DNA of 13,383 bases. Origin: an uncultured Paenibacillaceae bacterium. GTDB taxonomy: Bacteria; Bacillota; Bacilli; Aneurinibacillales; Aneurinibacillaceae. The notes below the pieces were generated by a model. That model was not told the origin of the DNA, searched no databases, and was given only the letters and a program-made list of their open reading frames with translations. Position 1 is the stretch's first letter. Every line of letters starts with the position of its first letter. The position numbers and the translations under genes were made by a program. Positions 1 to 6,564 of this stretch are shown in pieces. The stretch spans positions 1 through 13,383 of the forward strand of contig CAMLDI010000066.1 of assembly GCA_946478845.1 (NCBI GenBank), given 5' to 3'.

Positions 1-414
1 TTTCACACACCTTAAAAATTTAAAAAAACTGTCTTGACATCGTGTAGCACCATAATCTGTGTAATATCCAATTGGGTATGAATCTTTTTCTTCATCTCCT
101 AGATATGAATAGAATGCGTCATAAAAAGTTTTGTAGTGAGTAGGAATTTCTTCAATTCTGTACAGCTCAATTTGTCCTTCAAACTCACCCTTAAATAGAG
201 TCATTCCATTATGAAGCGATAAAAAGTGTCGATAATCTTCCGGAAGTATGAAAGCATTTTCTTTGTGGAATTGCTCAATCTTTGATTCAGTTACGGGTTC
301 ATTGAATAAACATTCAGCGTTATAACAATAACCACCTGTACTTTGTACTAATATTCTCCCGTTATTTAGTCGTGTTTTTAACCCGGAAAGTATCTGATTT
401 ACAATTAAATTCAT
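1..414 (-). CDS. SMI1/KNR4 (SUKH) family protein, 3' end outside the window
   Basis: The minus strand is open from an ATG at 412-414 to the window edge, giving 138 residues without a stop. GGAGG lies about 7 bases before the ATG. Residues 56-70 read FILPEDYRHFLSLHNG, the characteristic N-terminal block of SMI1/KNR4 domains (a helix ending in the loop that follows 'lP.dy..fl...NG'). Residues 113-124 (YPIGYYTDYGA) fit the later 'IG.d..G' strand. In bacteria this superfamily is common as immunity proteins against contact-dependent or polymorphic toxins, and also occurs as general interaction modules; no toxin is visible here, so an immunity role is only inferred. It is probably a soluble cytoplasmic protein. 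It lies 17 bases downstream of the broken membrane gene at 432-659, so the two probably formed one transcript. Family assignment is fairly sure; function is not. Confidence 0.8.
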   Translation of the reverse strand, partial: MNLIVNQILSGLKTRLNNGRILVQSTGGYCYNAECLFNEPVTESKIEQFHKENAFILPEDYRHFLSLHNGMTLFKGEFEGQIELYRIEEIPTHYKTFYDAFYSYLGDEEKDSYPIGYYTDYGATRCQDSFFKFLRCVK

Positions 415-431
415 GTGAATTCCTCCAGAGA

Positions 432-659
432 TTATGGTAAGGGTACTCCACCTTCAATTCCATAAGTATTAAGAAAGAAACCCATCATCGCCAAACCTTA
501 GACCGTCATCATAAATAACAAATCTAATTGTTTAGTTCGTATTGTTGGTTCAAATTTCTTTTTCCTGAAGCTTTTTATAATTGTCAGAACAGAATAAAGG
601 GGTGGAAAAAGGATACAAACTAGCAACAGAATTATTGAAATATTGGCGATTAAACTCAT
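432..659 (-). pseudogene. Small two-helix membrane protein interrupted by an in-frame TAA
   Basis: Reading the minus strand from ATG at 657-659 (GGAG about 9 bases upstream) gives 53 residues. They comprise a hydrophobic helix at about residues 4-28, a basic stretch (KSFRKKKFEPTIRTK) and the start of a second hydrophobic segment, then TAA at 498-500. The same frame continues past the stop with GLAMMGFFLNTYGIEGGVPLP and a second stop at 432-434, completing a second helix of about 20 residues. One change (for example TTA leucine to TAA) would explain this, so the ancestral protein was probably 75 residues with two helices. The family is not recognised. The gene ends 17 bases before the SMI1/KNR4 start, suggesting co-transcription. 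A sequencing error or a genuine 53-residue single-helix protein are the alternatives. Confidence 0.55.
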
Positions 660-690
660 TATCGTTCACTCCATCTTTTTGCCACGGTCT

Positions 691-718
691 ACAATAGTTA
701 CATATTATTTTATTACAA
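691..718 (-). promoter_or_regulatory. Possible promoter for the minus-strand small-gene pair
   Basis: On the minus strand TTGTAA (plus coordinates 713-718) and TATTGT (691-696) are separated by 16 bases. They lie about 30 bases before the ATG at 659, in the divergent gap. Both hexamers are imperfect, so this is a weak call. Confidence 0.3.
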
Positions 719-734
719 GATTACTATTTTTTGG

Positions 735-743
735 TGATATAAT
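735..743 (+). promoter_or_regulatory. Extended -10 promoter for the 779-1646 pair
   Basis: TG-A-TATAAT at 735-743 is a consensus sigma-A extended -10 element, about 40-60 bases before the plus-strand gene. No good -35 hexamer is present; TTACAA at 713-718 would need a 19-base spacer. Extended -10 promoters tolerate a poor -35. Confidence 0.55.
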
Positions 744-778
744 TTGTGCTATTTTATAGTTAATCAACTAATTTTGGA

Positions 779-1300
779 TTGAGGAGGAAGGCGATCAAAC
801 TGAAAATCTCAAAATCTCGATTTAGAATTGTTTTAAGCTTACTTGTTATTCTTGGCGGTTTTATTGGTTGGAAGATATTCTTTGATAAAACCATTTATAG
901 CGTAAATGGAATCATTCTTGCTGATGAGATACGGTTTAGCAATGTTTATAACAGAAAATCCTCCGAAATCCTAAAATTAAGAATTCGCAGTGGCAAAACT
1001 GGGGATGTTTTTGAAACAACTGACCAGAAGAAGATTGCAGAGTTTTTATATATTATGAATTCCACGGAATTTATAAAACAAAGAGATCAAAGTGACGGGA
1101 CTGGCTGGTTATACTATGTTGATTTAATAGAAAGCAAAGATGAAAAAGATTGGTTTAGAATTGGATTTAACAGGGTGGAGTTTACCAGATATAAAAAACT
1201 AAATGTTGTTAAACAAAGCCCGTACTATGATATGAAAGACAGTGAAAAAATGATCGAAAAGATTGGAAAGTTCTTTCAATCACTAAAAGGGGAGAAATAA
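779..1300 (+). CDS. Hypothetical protein with one N-terminal membrane anchor
   Basis: This is an open frame of up to 173 residues. Basic residues at 2-17 are followed by a hydrophobic helix at about 18-36 (IVLSLLVILGGFIGWKIFF), then a charged soluble domain of about 130 residues. This suggests a membrane-anchored protein with an extracytoplasmic C-terminal domain, or an uncleaved signal. The start is unclear. TTG at 779 has no ribosome binding site ahead of it, while a strong AGGAGG (782-787) overlaps codons 2-4. That points to a later non-AUG start, such as CTG at 800-802 (or ATC at 794-796), giving about 166 residues. An in-frame stop at 761-763 rules out a longer form. The next gene begins one base after this stop, so the two are translationally linked. 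The family is not recognised with confidence; there is no catalytic motif. Confidence 0.65.
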   Translation: MRRKAIKLKISKSRFRIVLSLLVILGGFIGWKIFFDKTIYSVNGIILADEIRFSNVYNRKSSEILKLRIRSGKTGDVFETTDQKKIAEFLYIMNSTEFIKQRDQSDGTGWLYYVDLIESKDEKDWFRIGFNRVEFTRYKKLNVVKQSPYYDMKDSEKMIEKIGKFFQSLKGEK

Positions 1301-1301
1301 A

Positions 1302-1646
1302 GTGAGAAAACCTACTAGTTATTTCTTAGGATTCCTTGGAACGGCTGGTTACATTGTATTGACCATTATTTTTTTATTTTTCAATCCTTATACGAGTCGT
1401 TCTGTCGGACAAGACACCATGTTCGTTATGACGTTATTCATGATTCTTCCCGCAATCCTGGCATATGTCTTTATCATTCTATCAAAGAAAATAATAGCTG
1501 TAGTATGTCTATTGGCACTTTTACCCTTAAACATTTACTTTCTCATTGCCTCAACAACTATTTGGAACTTTTATCATTTTAGCGAGAAGACCCCTTCCTC
1601 AGCGATGCAGGGAGGGGATGAATCGCTTCTTTTTAGTTCTATTTAG
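1302..1646 (+). CDS. Three-helix membrane protein, C-terminus replaced by the IS left end
   Basis: A GTG start at 1302 has GGGGAG about 8 bases upstream and lies one base after the preceding stop. The product is 114 residues with hydrophobic helices at about 8-27, 40-60 and 64-84. Codons from about residue 97 onward (TPSSAMQGGDESLLFSSI) are read from the left-end hairpin of the insertion element (1591-1617) and adjoining element DNA, so the last ~18-20 residues are not native. The original protein ended differently. The right flank after 3539 can be read for about a dozen codons in one frame (SLVPPSLINYYSA then stop), but I cannot show that this was the native tail. The truncated product may still be functional, since three helices are retained. 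It forms an operon with 779-1300. Family unknown. Confidence 0.6.
   Translation: MRKPTSYFLGFLGTAGYIVLTIIFLFFNPYTSRSVGQDTMFVMTLFMILPAILAYVFIILSKKIIAVVCLLALLPLNIYFLIASTTIWNFYHFSEKTPSSAMQGGDESLLFSSI
1591..1617 (+). repeat. Left-end hairpin of the IS605-group element
   Basis: CCCCTTCCT (1591-1599) pairs with AGGGAGGGG (1609-1617), one T-G wobble, around a 9-base loop. The same arms recur at the right end. In this family such imperfect hairpins are the single-strand recognition sites for TnpA. Confidence 0.75.
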
Positions 1647-1666
1647 AAAAATAAAAGATTCTTGTA

Positions 1667-1695
1667 CAGACAAATTAAGGAAAATTTGTTACAAT
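1667..1695 (+). promoter_or_regulatory. Probable tnpB promoter
   Basis: CAGACA (1667-1672, 4/6 to TTGACA) and TACAAT (1690-1695, 5/6 to TATAAT) are 17 bases apart and about 40 bases before the tnpB start. AAGGAGGTG at 1721-1729 then sits 8 bases from ATG 1738. Confidence 0.45.
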
Positions 1696-1737
1696 ACATA
1701 TATGCGAACAACAGTTCTGAAAGGAGGTGCATGAGTT

Positions 1738-3444
1738 ATGATGAAAGCATATTTTTCGAATCGCATTTACAAAAATACATTACCAAAGGAATATGTGGAA
1801 TCCATCACTCATGCCCTTTTTCTGTTTAATCGAGCCAAACACTTTGCCTTTCAAACTCAAGTGTTGGAAAAGCGTTCAAAGAAATCAAAATACAACCAAT
1901 CCCTTCATCTTACGGTAAAGGGTCGTTTCCAAATGAATGACCACTACACCAATAGTGCAGTTCAAGAAGCGAACGGTATTTTAAAATCACAGAATGAACT
2001 TCAAAAAATGTATGTGGAAAATAAAGAAGTTCAAATTACTACAGTGAAAAAGAAAATCAAAACTACTAAGAGTCGATTAACCACTCTTTTGAAGATAAAA
2101 CAATCTTTCGTTAAAGGAAAACCGAAGTTTAACAAAACGTCGCGAGAGCAGCAATTAGGGCGATTCTTTGTCGTGCAATTCAAAAAGAAAACAGACCTCT
2201 ATGAACACGCTTATCAGTTTGAGCACGACTATTTAAATAAAGAAATCTCACATTTAAAAAACCGTTTAGGGCGGTTGGAATTTAGGTTAGATCGGTTCGT
2301 AAAACAATTACATAGCTTAAAGACTAAAACTAAAAGCGTTGTGTTTGGTTCTAAAAAGTTATTTAAAGCTCAATACACCAAAGAAAATTACCAACACAAC
2401 CCCCAATCCTGGGTACAGGATTGGGAACAATCTCGCTATAACCAAATGACCATCAGTGGGAGAAAAGATGCAAAAGTAGGTAATTTTGTCTTTTCGTATG
2501 TTCCGGAGAACAAAGAACTCCACTTCACAACACCGAATGATGGTGTTGTCGTAAACATCAAAAGTCTAGTATTTCCGTATGGACAAGAACAAGTGAATCA
2601 AGCCATTGTAACACAAATTCAATGCAAAGATAAAAAAAAATTTGGTAAGCCTATTGCCTGGTCCGTTGAAGATCACAAAGATTATTACCTATTCAAATGT
2701 TTAGTGGATGTGCCTGAAAACGAAAATAAAAATTACAGCCGCGTTGATGGCTTATTAGGGTTGGATTTAAATGTTGACCACATCGCCTGGTCCAACATTA
2801 ATAACAAAGGGCAACTCATTCAATCGGGTGTGTTTTCTTTTGATTTAAAAGATAAAACCTCTGGCCAAACCACTAAAATTTTAGAAAATAAAGCTGTAGT
2901 GTTGGTTGATTTGGCTATGAAATTAAACAAACCCATCGTTTTAGAAAAATTAAATACCACTAAATCAAAAGCGTCCCATGGGTATGGAAATAAAAAAGCC
3001 AATAAAGCCATGAGTCTCTTTGCGTACAAAAAAATGATTTCTGCCATTAAAAATCGTGCTGAAAAAATGGGTGTCGCGGTGTTTGAAGTCAATCCAGCTT
3101 ACACCTCTCAAATCGGTAAAATCAAATACATGAAACGCTTGGGGGTCTCTATTCACCAAGCCGCTTCTTATGTCATTGCTCGAAGAGCAATGGGATTTAA
3201 GGAAACACTTCCACCAGTGTTGCATTCACTACTACCAGAGAAGATAGTAGGTCTACATCATTGGGCGCAATGGAAGTGGGTTTCATCTCGTCTATCCGAT
3301 ATTCGTAAGCATGCGTTCTATCAGATAGAACTTTTCACCGGCAACAAGATTGATTCTATGAATCAACTCTTTCCGTCAGGGGCTCTTACAGACTTGGAGG
3401 AAAAAGGTTTGGTAAAGATGAAAAGTAGAAAAACCATCGCCTAG
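1738..3444 (+). CDS. tnpB: TnpB-related RuvC-like protein of an IS605-group element
   Basis: This 568-residue protein starts at ATG 1738, 8 bases after AAGGAGGTG. ATG 1731 is out of frame and closer to the binding site, so it is rejected. Residues 1-330 are lysine-rich and helical with coiled-coil potential around 95-205. The C-terminal half carries RuvC-type motifs: LGLDLN with D343 (RuvC-I), VLEKLN with E403 (RuvC-II) and EVNPAYTSQ at 450-458. TnpB proteins are RNA-guided DNA nucleases that keep the element at its locus. Two things are unusual. It is longer than the common ~400 residues, and after PAYTSQ the Cys4 zinc ribbon is missing (only two cysteines, both upstream of RuvC-I). Where the third catalytic aspartate is normally found it reads SIHQAASYVIARR (471-483), with no Asp. 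To my recollection a Bacillales subfamily annotated 'TnpB-related' shares this HQAA pattern, so it is probably a conserved variant, not decay. Cleavage activity is uncertain. Confidence 0.85.
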   Translation: MMKAYFSNRIYKNTLPKEYVESITHALFLFNRAKHFAFQTQVLEKRSKKSKYNQSLHLTVKGRFQMNDHYTNSAVQEANGILKSQNELQKMYVENKEVQITTVKKKIKTTKSRLTTLLKIKQSFVKGKPKFNKTSREQQLGRFFVVQFKKKTDLYEHAYQFEHDYLNKEISHLKNRLGRLEFRLDRFVKQLHSLKTKTKSVVFGSKKLFKAQYTKENYQHNPQSWVQDWEQSRYNQMTISGRKDAKVGNFVFSYVPENKELHFTTPNDGVVVNIKSLVFPYGQEQVNQAIVTQIQCKDKKKFGKPIAWSVEDHKDYYLFKCLVDVPENENKNYSRVDGLLGLDLNVDHIAWSNINNKGQLIQSGVFSFDLKDKTSGQTTKILENKAVVLVDLAMKLNKPIVLEKLNTTKSKASHGYGNKKANKAMSLFAYKKMISAIKNRAEKMGVAVFEVNPAYTSQIGKIKYMKRLGVSIHQAASYVIARRAMGFKETLPPVLHSLLPEKIVGLHHWAQWKWVSSRLSDIRKHAFYQIELFTGNKIDSMNQLFPSGALTDLEEKGLVKMKSRKTIA

Positions 3445-3539
3445 TTGAACAGGCGACGGTCTACTAAGTTCTTTAGTAGTCCTTTACAGGAATCCCCTTC
3501 CTCAAAAATTCGTTAGAATTTTAGGGAGGGGTAGTTCAA
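3434..3539 (+). ncRNA. Candidate omega RNA (reRNA) of the TnpB-like protein
   Basis: In TnpB systems a guide RNA comes from the tnpB 3' end plus the right end, with the guide copied from DNA just past the element. Here three hairpins run from the last tnpB codons to the end. CCATCGCC/GGCGACGG is at 3434-3459, with one mismatch. CTACTAA/TTAGTAG is at 3461-3479, with a 5-base loop. The large right-end hairpin is at 3494-3531. The predicted guide would start at about 3540 (tagcctggttcctcc). The 5' limit is unknown and may lie well inside tnpB. This is inference from family architecture. Confidence 0.45.
3494..3531 (+). repeat. Right-end hairpin of the IS605-group element
   Basis: CCCCTTCCT (3494-3502) pairs with AGGGAGGGG (3523-3531), and the inner AAAATTC/GAATTTT arms extend the stem around a GTTA loop. 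The outer arms are identical to those at 1591-1617, which ties the two ends together. TCAA at 3536-3539 marks the probable cleavage point. Confidence 0.75.
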
Positions 3540-3630
3540 TAGCCTGGTTCCTCCTTCTCTTATCAATTATTATTCGGCCTAGAGCAGCAATAAATCGTTA
3601 GTATATCTGACTTAAGGGGATACACTTGCC

Positions 3631-5010
3631 ATGAAAAAACGCTTATTAATGATTACCCCGGAAAATAAAGAAATCAATCGTTTTCGCAAAAAACAGTTTA
3701 ATAATTTTATCCAAATTACCATGCCCTATTTAGCTGCTTTTGTGGATGAAACAAAATATGAGATTTTCCTTGTTGATGAATATAATCAAGAAGTCCCTTT
3801 TAATCAGCCTTTTGATTTAGTAGCCATGACGGTGAACACATCTAATGCTACACATTGTTATCACATGGCCAGGGAGTTTAGGAAGAGGGGGGCAAAGGTT
3901 GTTTTTGGAGGACCCCATGTAACCCTATTGCCTGAAGAAACATCCGTACATTGTGACTTTTTGATTGTGGGAGAGGCAGAAGAAACCTGGCCCCAATTTT
4001 TATTTGATTTTTATCATGGAAAATGCACAAAACAGATTTATCAATCAGATCAAGTGCCTTGCCTCTCTGGTATCCCTATTCCTAGAAGAGACCTCATTCA
4101 CCGCCGTTTCTTTACAAAAGGAGCAGTTATTGCATCAAGGGGATGTCCTTATCATTGTGCTTATTGCAATCTTAAACAAATTTATCATGACTCATTTCGT
4201 ACCCGTCCTATTGATGAAGTAATACAAGATATTAAACAAATGAAAGGCCGGTATTTTGTTTTCTGGGATGACAATTTCTTTGGTAACATTAGTTATGCAA
4301 AAGAGTTGATGAGGAAATTAAGGCCATTAAATAAAAAATGGGCTGCACAGGTAACCCTTGAACGTTGCCAGGATGAAGAATTGTTGAAACTCGCCAAAGA
4401 AGCTGGCTGTATTTACTTCTTTGTTGGCATTGAATCTTTTTCAGATGAAAGCCTGCAAAGCGTCAACAAGAAAATTAACAATGTTGATAAGTATCAGACG
4501 TTAATAACCAAAATACATCAGCATGGGATTTCCGTGCAAGCAGGCATTATTTTTGGTTTTGATACAGATAACAAAGATGTTTTCAAAAAGACCCTGAAAG
4601 CTTGCAATCAATTAGGAATTGACGGAGTCACTGTTAGTATTTTGACCCCATTACCAAAAACCCCAGTTTATGAACAATTCAAAAAGGAGGGCCGGCTCCT
4701 AACCGATGATTGGAGTTGGTATAACGGGAAAACCCGGGTTGCTTTTCAGCCTAAGCAGATGACCTCTGAAGAGTTGTTTGCAGGTTATATGTGGTTTCGC
4801 AAAGCTTTCTATTCGCCGAAATCGATTATAAAGAGAATGCTGGTTTCTAGAACTAATGTTATTCATAATCTGGTGGTGAATATAGGTTACCGATTAAGTT
4901 TAAAAGGGACAGTAGAGAGGGTGGAACACTTTGTTTCTGAGGAAAGTAACTCTATTGAAAGAGAAAATAAAAAATCCTCAAAAATATCCTTTTTCGATTC
5001 CTACGATTAG
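3631..5010 (+). CDS. B12-binding-domain radical SAM protein
   Basis: This 459-residue protein starts at ATG 3631; AAGGGG at about 3614-3619 gives a rather long 11-base spacing. Residues ~1-135 form a Rossmann-like cobalamin-binding domain ending in [14 protein letters not shown] and the VGEAEETW helix typical of BchE-like radical SAM enzymes. The DxHxxG base-off histidine motif is not seen, as in many of these proteins. Residues 172-179 (CPYHCAYC: C172, C176, C179) are the CxxxCxxC ligands of the 4Fe-4S cluster that cleaves S-adenosylmethionine; VGIES near 268 and AGIIFGFD near 306 fit later TIM-barrel strands. The chemistry and substrate are unknown; members include methyltransferases and ring-forming enzymes. 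It is probably cytoplasmic. It lies just downstream of the inserted element, and its last 80 bases overlap the following ATPase gene, so the two may be translationally coupled. No clear promoter is seen in 3540-3630. Confidence 0.85.
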   Translation: MKKRLLMITPENKEINRFRKKQFNNFIQITMPYLAAFVDETKYEIFLVDEYNQEVPFNQPFDLVAMTVNTSNATHCYHMAREFRKRGAKVVFGGPHVTLLPEETSVHCDFLIVGEAEETWPQFLFDFYHGKCTKQIYQSDQVPCLSGIPIPRRDLIHRRFFTKGAVIASRGCPYHCAYCNLKQIYHDSFRTRPIDEVIQDIKQMKGRYFVFWDDNFFGNISYAKELMRKLRPLNKKWAAQVTLERCQDEELLKLAKEAGCIYFFVGIESFSDESLQSVNKKINNVDKYQTLITKIHQHGISVQAGIIFGFDTDNKDVFKKTLKACNQLGIDGVTVSILTPLPKTPVYEQFKKEGRLLTDDWSWYNGKTRVAFQPKQMTSEELFAGYMWFRKAFYSPKSIIKRMLVSRTNVIHNLVVNIGYRLSLKGTVERVEHFVSEESNSIERENKKSSKISFFDSYD

Positions 5011-5670
5011 AAATCTGGATACCTTAGAGTTTATTAAGAATGTTACTTTTTTTGTTGGAGAAAATGGGTCAGGGAAATCCACTTTATTAGAAGCCATTGC
5101 TTATAACTGTGGTTTTAATCCTGCCGGGGGCGGGAGAAATAATGTTTATGAACTGGAATCTTCAGAGGCAAGCTTGGAGATTATATTCGATTATCCTGGC
5201 TCCCTAAAATTACCCAGGGTTTCTTTTTAAGGGCGGAAAGTTTTTACCATTTTGCATCCTATCTGGACCAATTAGAAAGGGAAGATCCTGGATTATCTTT
5301 TAAAAGTTACGGTGGGAAATCTCTTCATCAACAATCCCATGGGGAATCTTTTCTCTCCCTTTTTTCTAGTCGATTTGGACAGAAAGGAATCTATTTGTTA
5401 GATGAACCGGAAGCTGCTCTTTCACCAGCCAGACAGCTTGCACTGTTACGTTTAATCCACGATTTAGAAAAAGGCGGACAGGCCCAGTTTATTATTGTCA
5501 CTCATTCCCCAATTCTTTTGGGATATCCCGATGCCCAAATATTGAATTTTGATGAGGTTCCTATTTCCGAAATTGAGTATGAGGAAACAAATCATTATTT
5601 TATTATGAAAGGTTTTTTGAATCGTAGAGAAAAGTTTTTAAAAGAGTTGTTTGAGAATGATGAGGAATAA
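4931..5670 (+). pseudogene. AAA family ATPase (COG3910-like), split by a one-base frameshift
   Basis: The N-terminal part starts at TTG 4931, 6 bases after GAGGGTGG; an in-frame stop at 4913 excludes an earlier start. It reads MFLRKVTLL and contains Walker [10 protein letters not shown]. That frame hits TAA at 5228-5230 after a nonsense tail. The adjacent frame is open from about 5173 to TAA 5668-5670 and supplies the conserved continuation [24 protein letters not shown], then an ABC-like HGESF block, Walker B YLLDEPEAAL and THSP switch residues. The joined protein would be 246 residues, full length for this family. The lesion lies at about 5165-5173: restoring one A in GCAAGCTTGG gives EAKLGDY. 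The function is unknown beyond nucleotide binding; relatives are small soluble SMC/ABC-type ATPases. It overlaps the radical SAM gene by 80 bases. A sequencing error at the lesion is a real possibility. Confidence 0.8.
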
Positions 5671-5702
5671 ACCTTCCAGTATAGGGAGGTTTATTTTTTT
5701 AA
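5666..5702 (+). terminator. Rho-independent terminator after the ATPase gene
   Basis: AATAAACCTTCC (5666-5677) pairs over 12 bp (one T-G wobble) with GGGAGGTTTATT (5684-5695) around a 6-base loop, followed by a run of T. It overlaps the stop codon of the ATPase and ends the radical SAM-ATPase transcript. Confidence 0.9.
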
Positions 5703-5723
5703 CTTTCTGTCATTCTTTTTCGA

Positions 5724-5729
5724 TATAAT
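5724..5729 (+). promoter_or_regulatory. Possible -10 element for the amidotransferase operon
   Basis: A perfect TATAAT lies between the upstream terminator and the amidotransferase gene, about 104 bases before its GTG start. No convincing -35 hexamer is found 16-18 bases upstream, so the call rests on the -10 and its position. Confidence 0.4.
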
Positions 5730-5832
5730 AGGATTAATCATTATTTTCTCAATAGTAATAGAGATAAAACACGAGGACCAGATGATGGCTGTCACGTTAA
5801 ATAGAAAAAGGAAAAATAAAGGAGCGGTGACA

Positions 5833-6564
5833 GTGAGGATTCATTATTTGCAACATGTGCCCTTTGAAAATCCAGGGCAAATTGGAATTTGGGCGATGGA
5901 AAAAGGATATTCCATGACAGGAACAAAATTGTATGCCAATGAAGCATTGCCTAAAATGGATGAATTTGATTGGCTGGTAATCATGGGAGGTCCCATGAAT
6001 ATTTATGAAGAACAGGCTTATCCCTGGCTGGCAAAAGAGAAGGTATTCATTGCTGATGCTATTCACCATGAGAAGACCATTCTTGGGGTATGTTTGGGTG
6101 CACAATTAATTGCTGATGTCATCGGAGGAAAAGTGATTCGAAATCCTGTAAAGGAAATCGGTTGGTTTCCCATTCAATTCACAACTGATGGGGAAAACAA
6201 TCCCCTATTTTCAGAATTCCCTGCACAACCTGTTGTATTTCACTGGCATGGGGATACCTTTACCTCTTTGCCTCAAGGGACAACCTGGGTGGCACAAAGT
6301 GAGGGGTGTTTTTCCCAGGCTTTTGTGTATCAAGAAAATATTATTGGCCTGCAATTTCATTTAGAGATGACTCTTGATGGTATTAAAAGAATTATCCAAA
6401 ACTGTGGGGATGACATGACGGAAGGTTCATATGTACAACAAGCAGATGAGATCCTGTCCCAATCCGCAAATATAGAAGAGAATCATAGGCTACTGTATTT
6501 ATTATTAGAAGGATTGGAAAACCAATGGTTAAATCAAGCAAAGGGGGAGAATGAATGCATTTAA
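5833..6564 (+). CDS. Class I (GMP synthase-like) glutamine amidotransferase
   Basis: The product is 243 residues. An ATG at 5782 is in frame, but I place the start at GTG 5833. AAGGAG at 5819-5824 sits 8 bases before it, and the protein then begins MRIHYLQHVPFE, as usual for the family; the extra N-terminus is lysine/arginine-rich and unrelated. The class I triad is present: nucleophile C87 in GVCLGAQ, and H176 and E178 in GLQFHLE. The oxyanion-loop segment MGGPMNIYEE lies near residue 45, and FHWHGDTF near 139 is typical of the COG0518 stand-alone group. Such proteins hydrolyse glutamine or a gamma-glutamyl substrate in the cytoplasm; the acceptor is unknown. No synthetase domain is attached. 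The stop overlaps the start of the dehydrogenase gene by 10 bases, indicating coupling in one operon. Confidence 0.85.
   Translation: MRIHYLQHVPFENPGQIGIWAMEKGYSMTGTKLYANEALPKMDEFDWLVIMGGPMNIYEEQAYPWLAKEKVFIADAIHHEKTILGVCLGAQLIADVIGGKVIRNPVKEIGWFPIQFTTDGENNPLFSEFPAQPVVFHWHGDTFTSLPQGTTWVAQSEGCFSQAFVYQENIIGLQFHLEMTLDGIKRIIQNCGDDMTEGSYVQQADEILSQSANIEENHRLLYLLLEGLENQWLNQAKGENECI

Larger units (their letters stand above)
1585..3539 (+). mobile_element. IS200/IS605-group insertion element, tnpB-only (IS1341-like)
   Basis: A single TnpB-like gene is flanked by two subterminal hairpins sharing CCCCTTCCTC and AGGGAGGGG arms (left 1591-1617, right 3494-3531). The right end closes with TAGTTCAA, and TCAA at 3536-3539 matches the usual right cleavage tetranucleotide of IS605-type elements. 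There is no terminal inverted repeat pair or target duplication, as expected for this family. No HUH transposase (tnpA) is present, so movement would need TnpA supplied from elsewhere. The exact left boundary is uncertain (about 1581-1591). The element interrupts the gene at 1302-1646. Confidence 0.8.

Noticed and set aside
2820..3225. Minus-strand ORFs of 90 and 86 codons inside tnpB
   Set aside because: They are antisense to a well-supported RuvC-like coding region, overlap each other and show no domain pattern.
5782..5832. Upstream ATG extension of the amidotransferase
   Set aside because: No good binding site precedes it, the added residues are K/R-rich and unlike the family, and GTG 5833 has AAGGAG at 8 bases.
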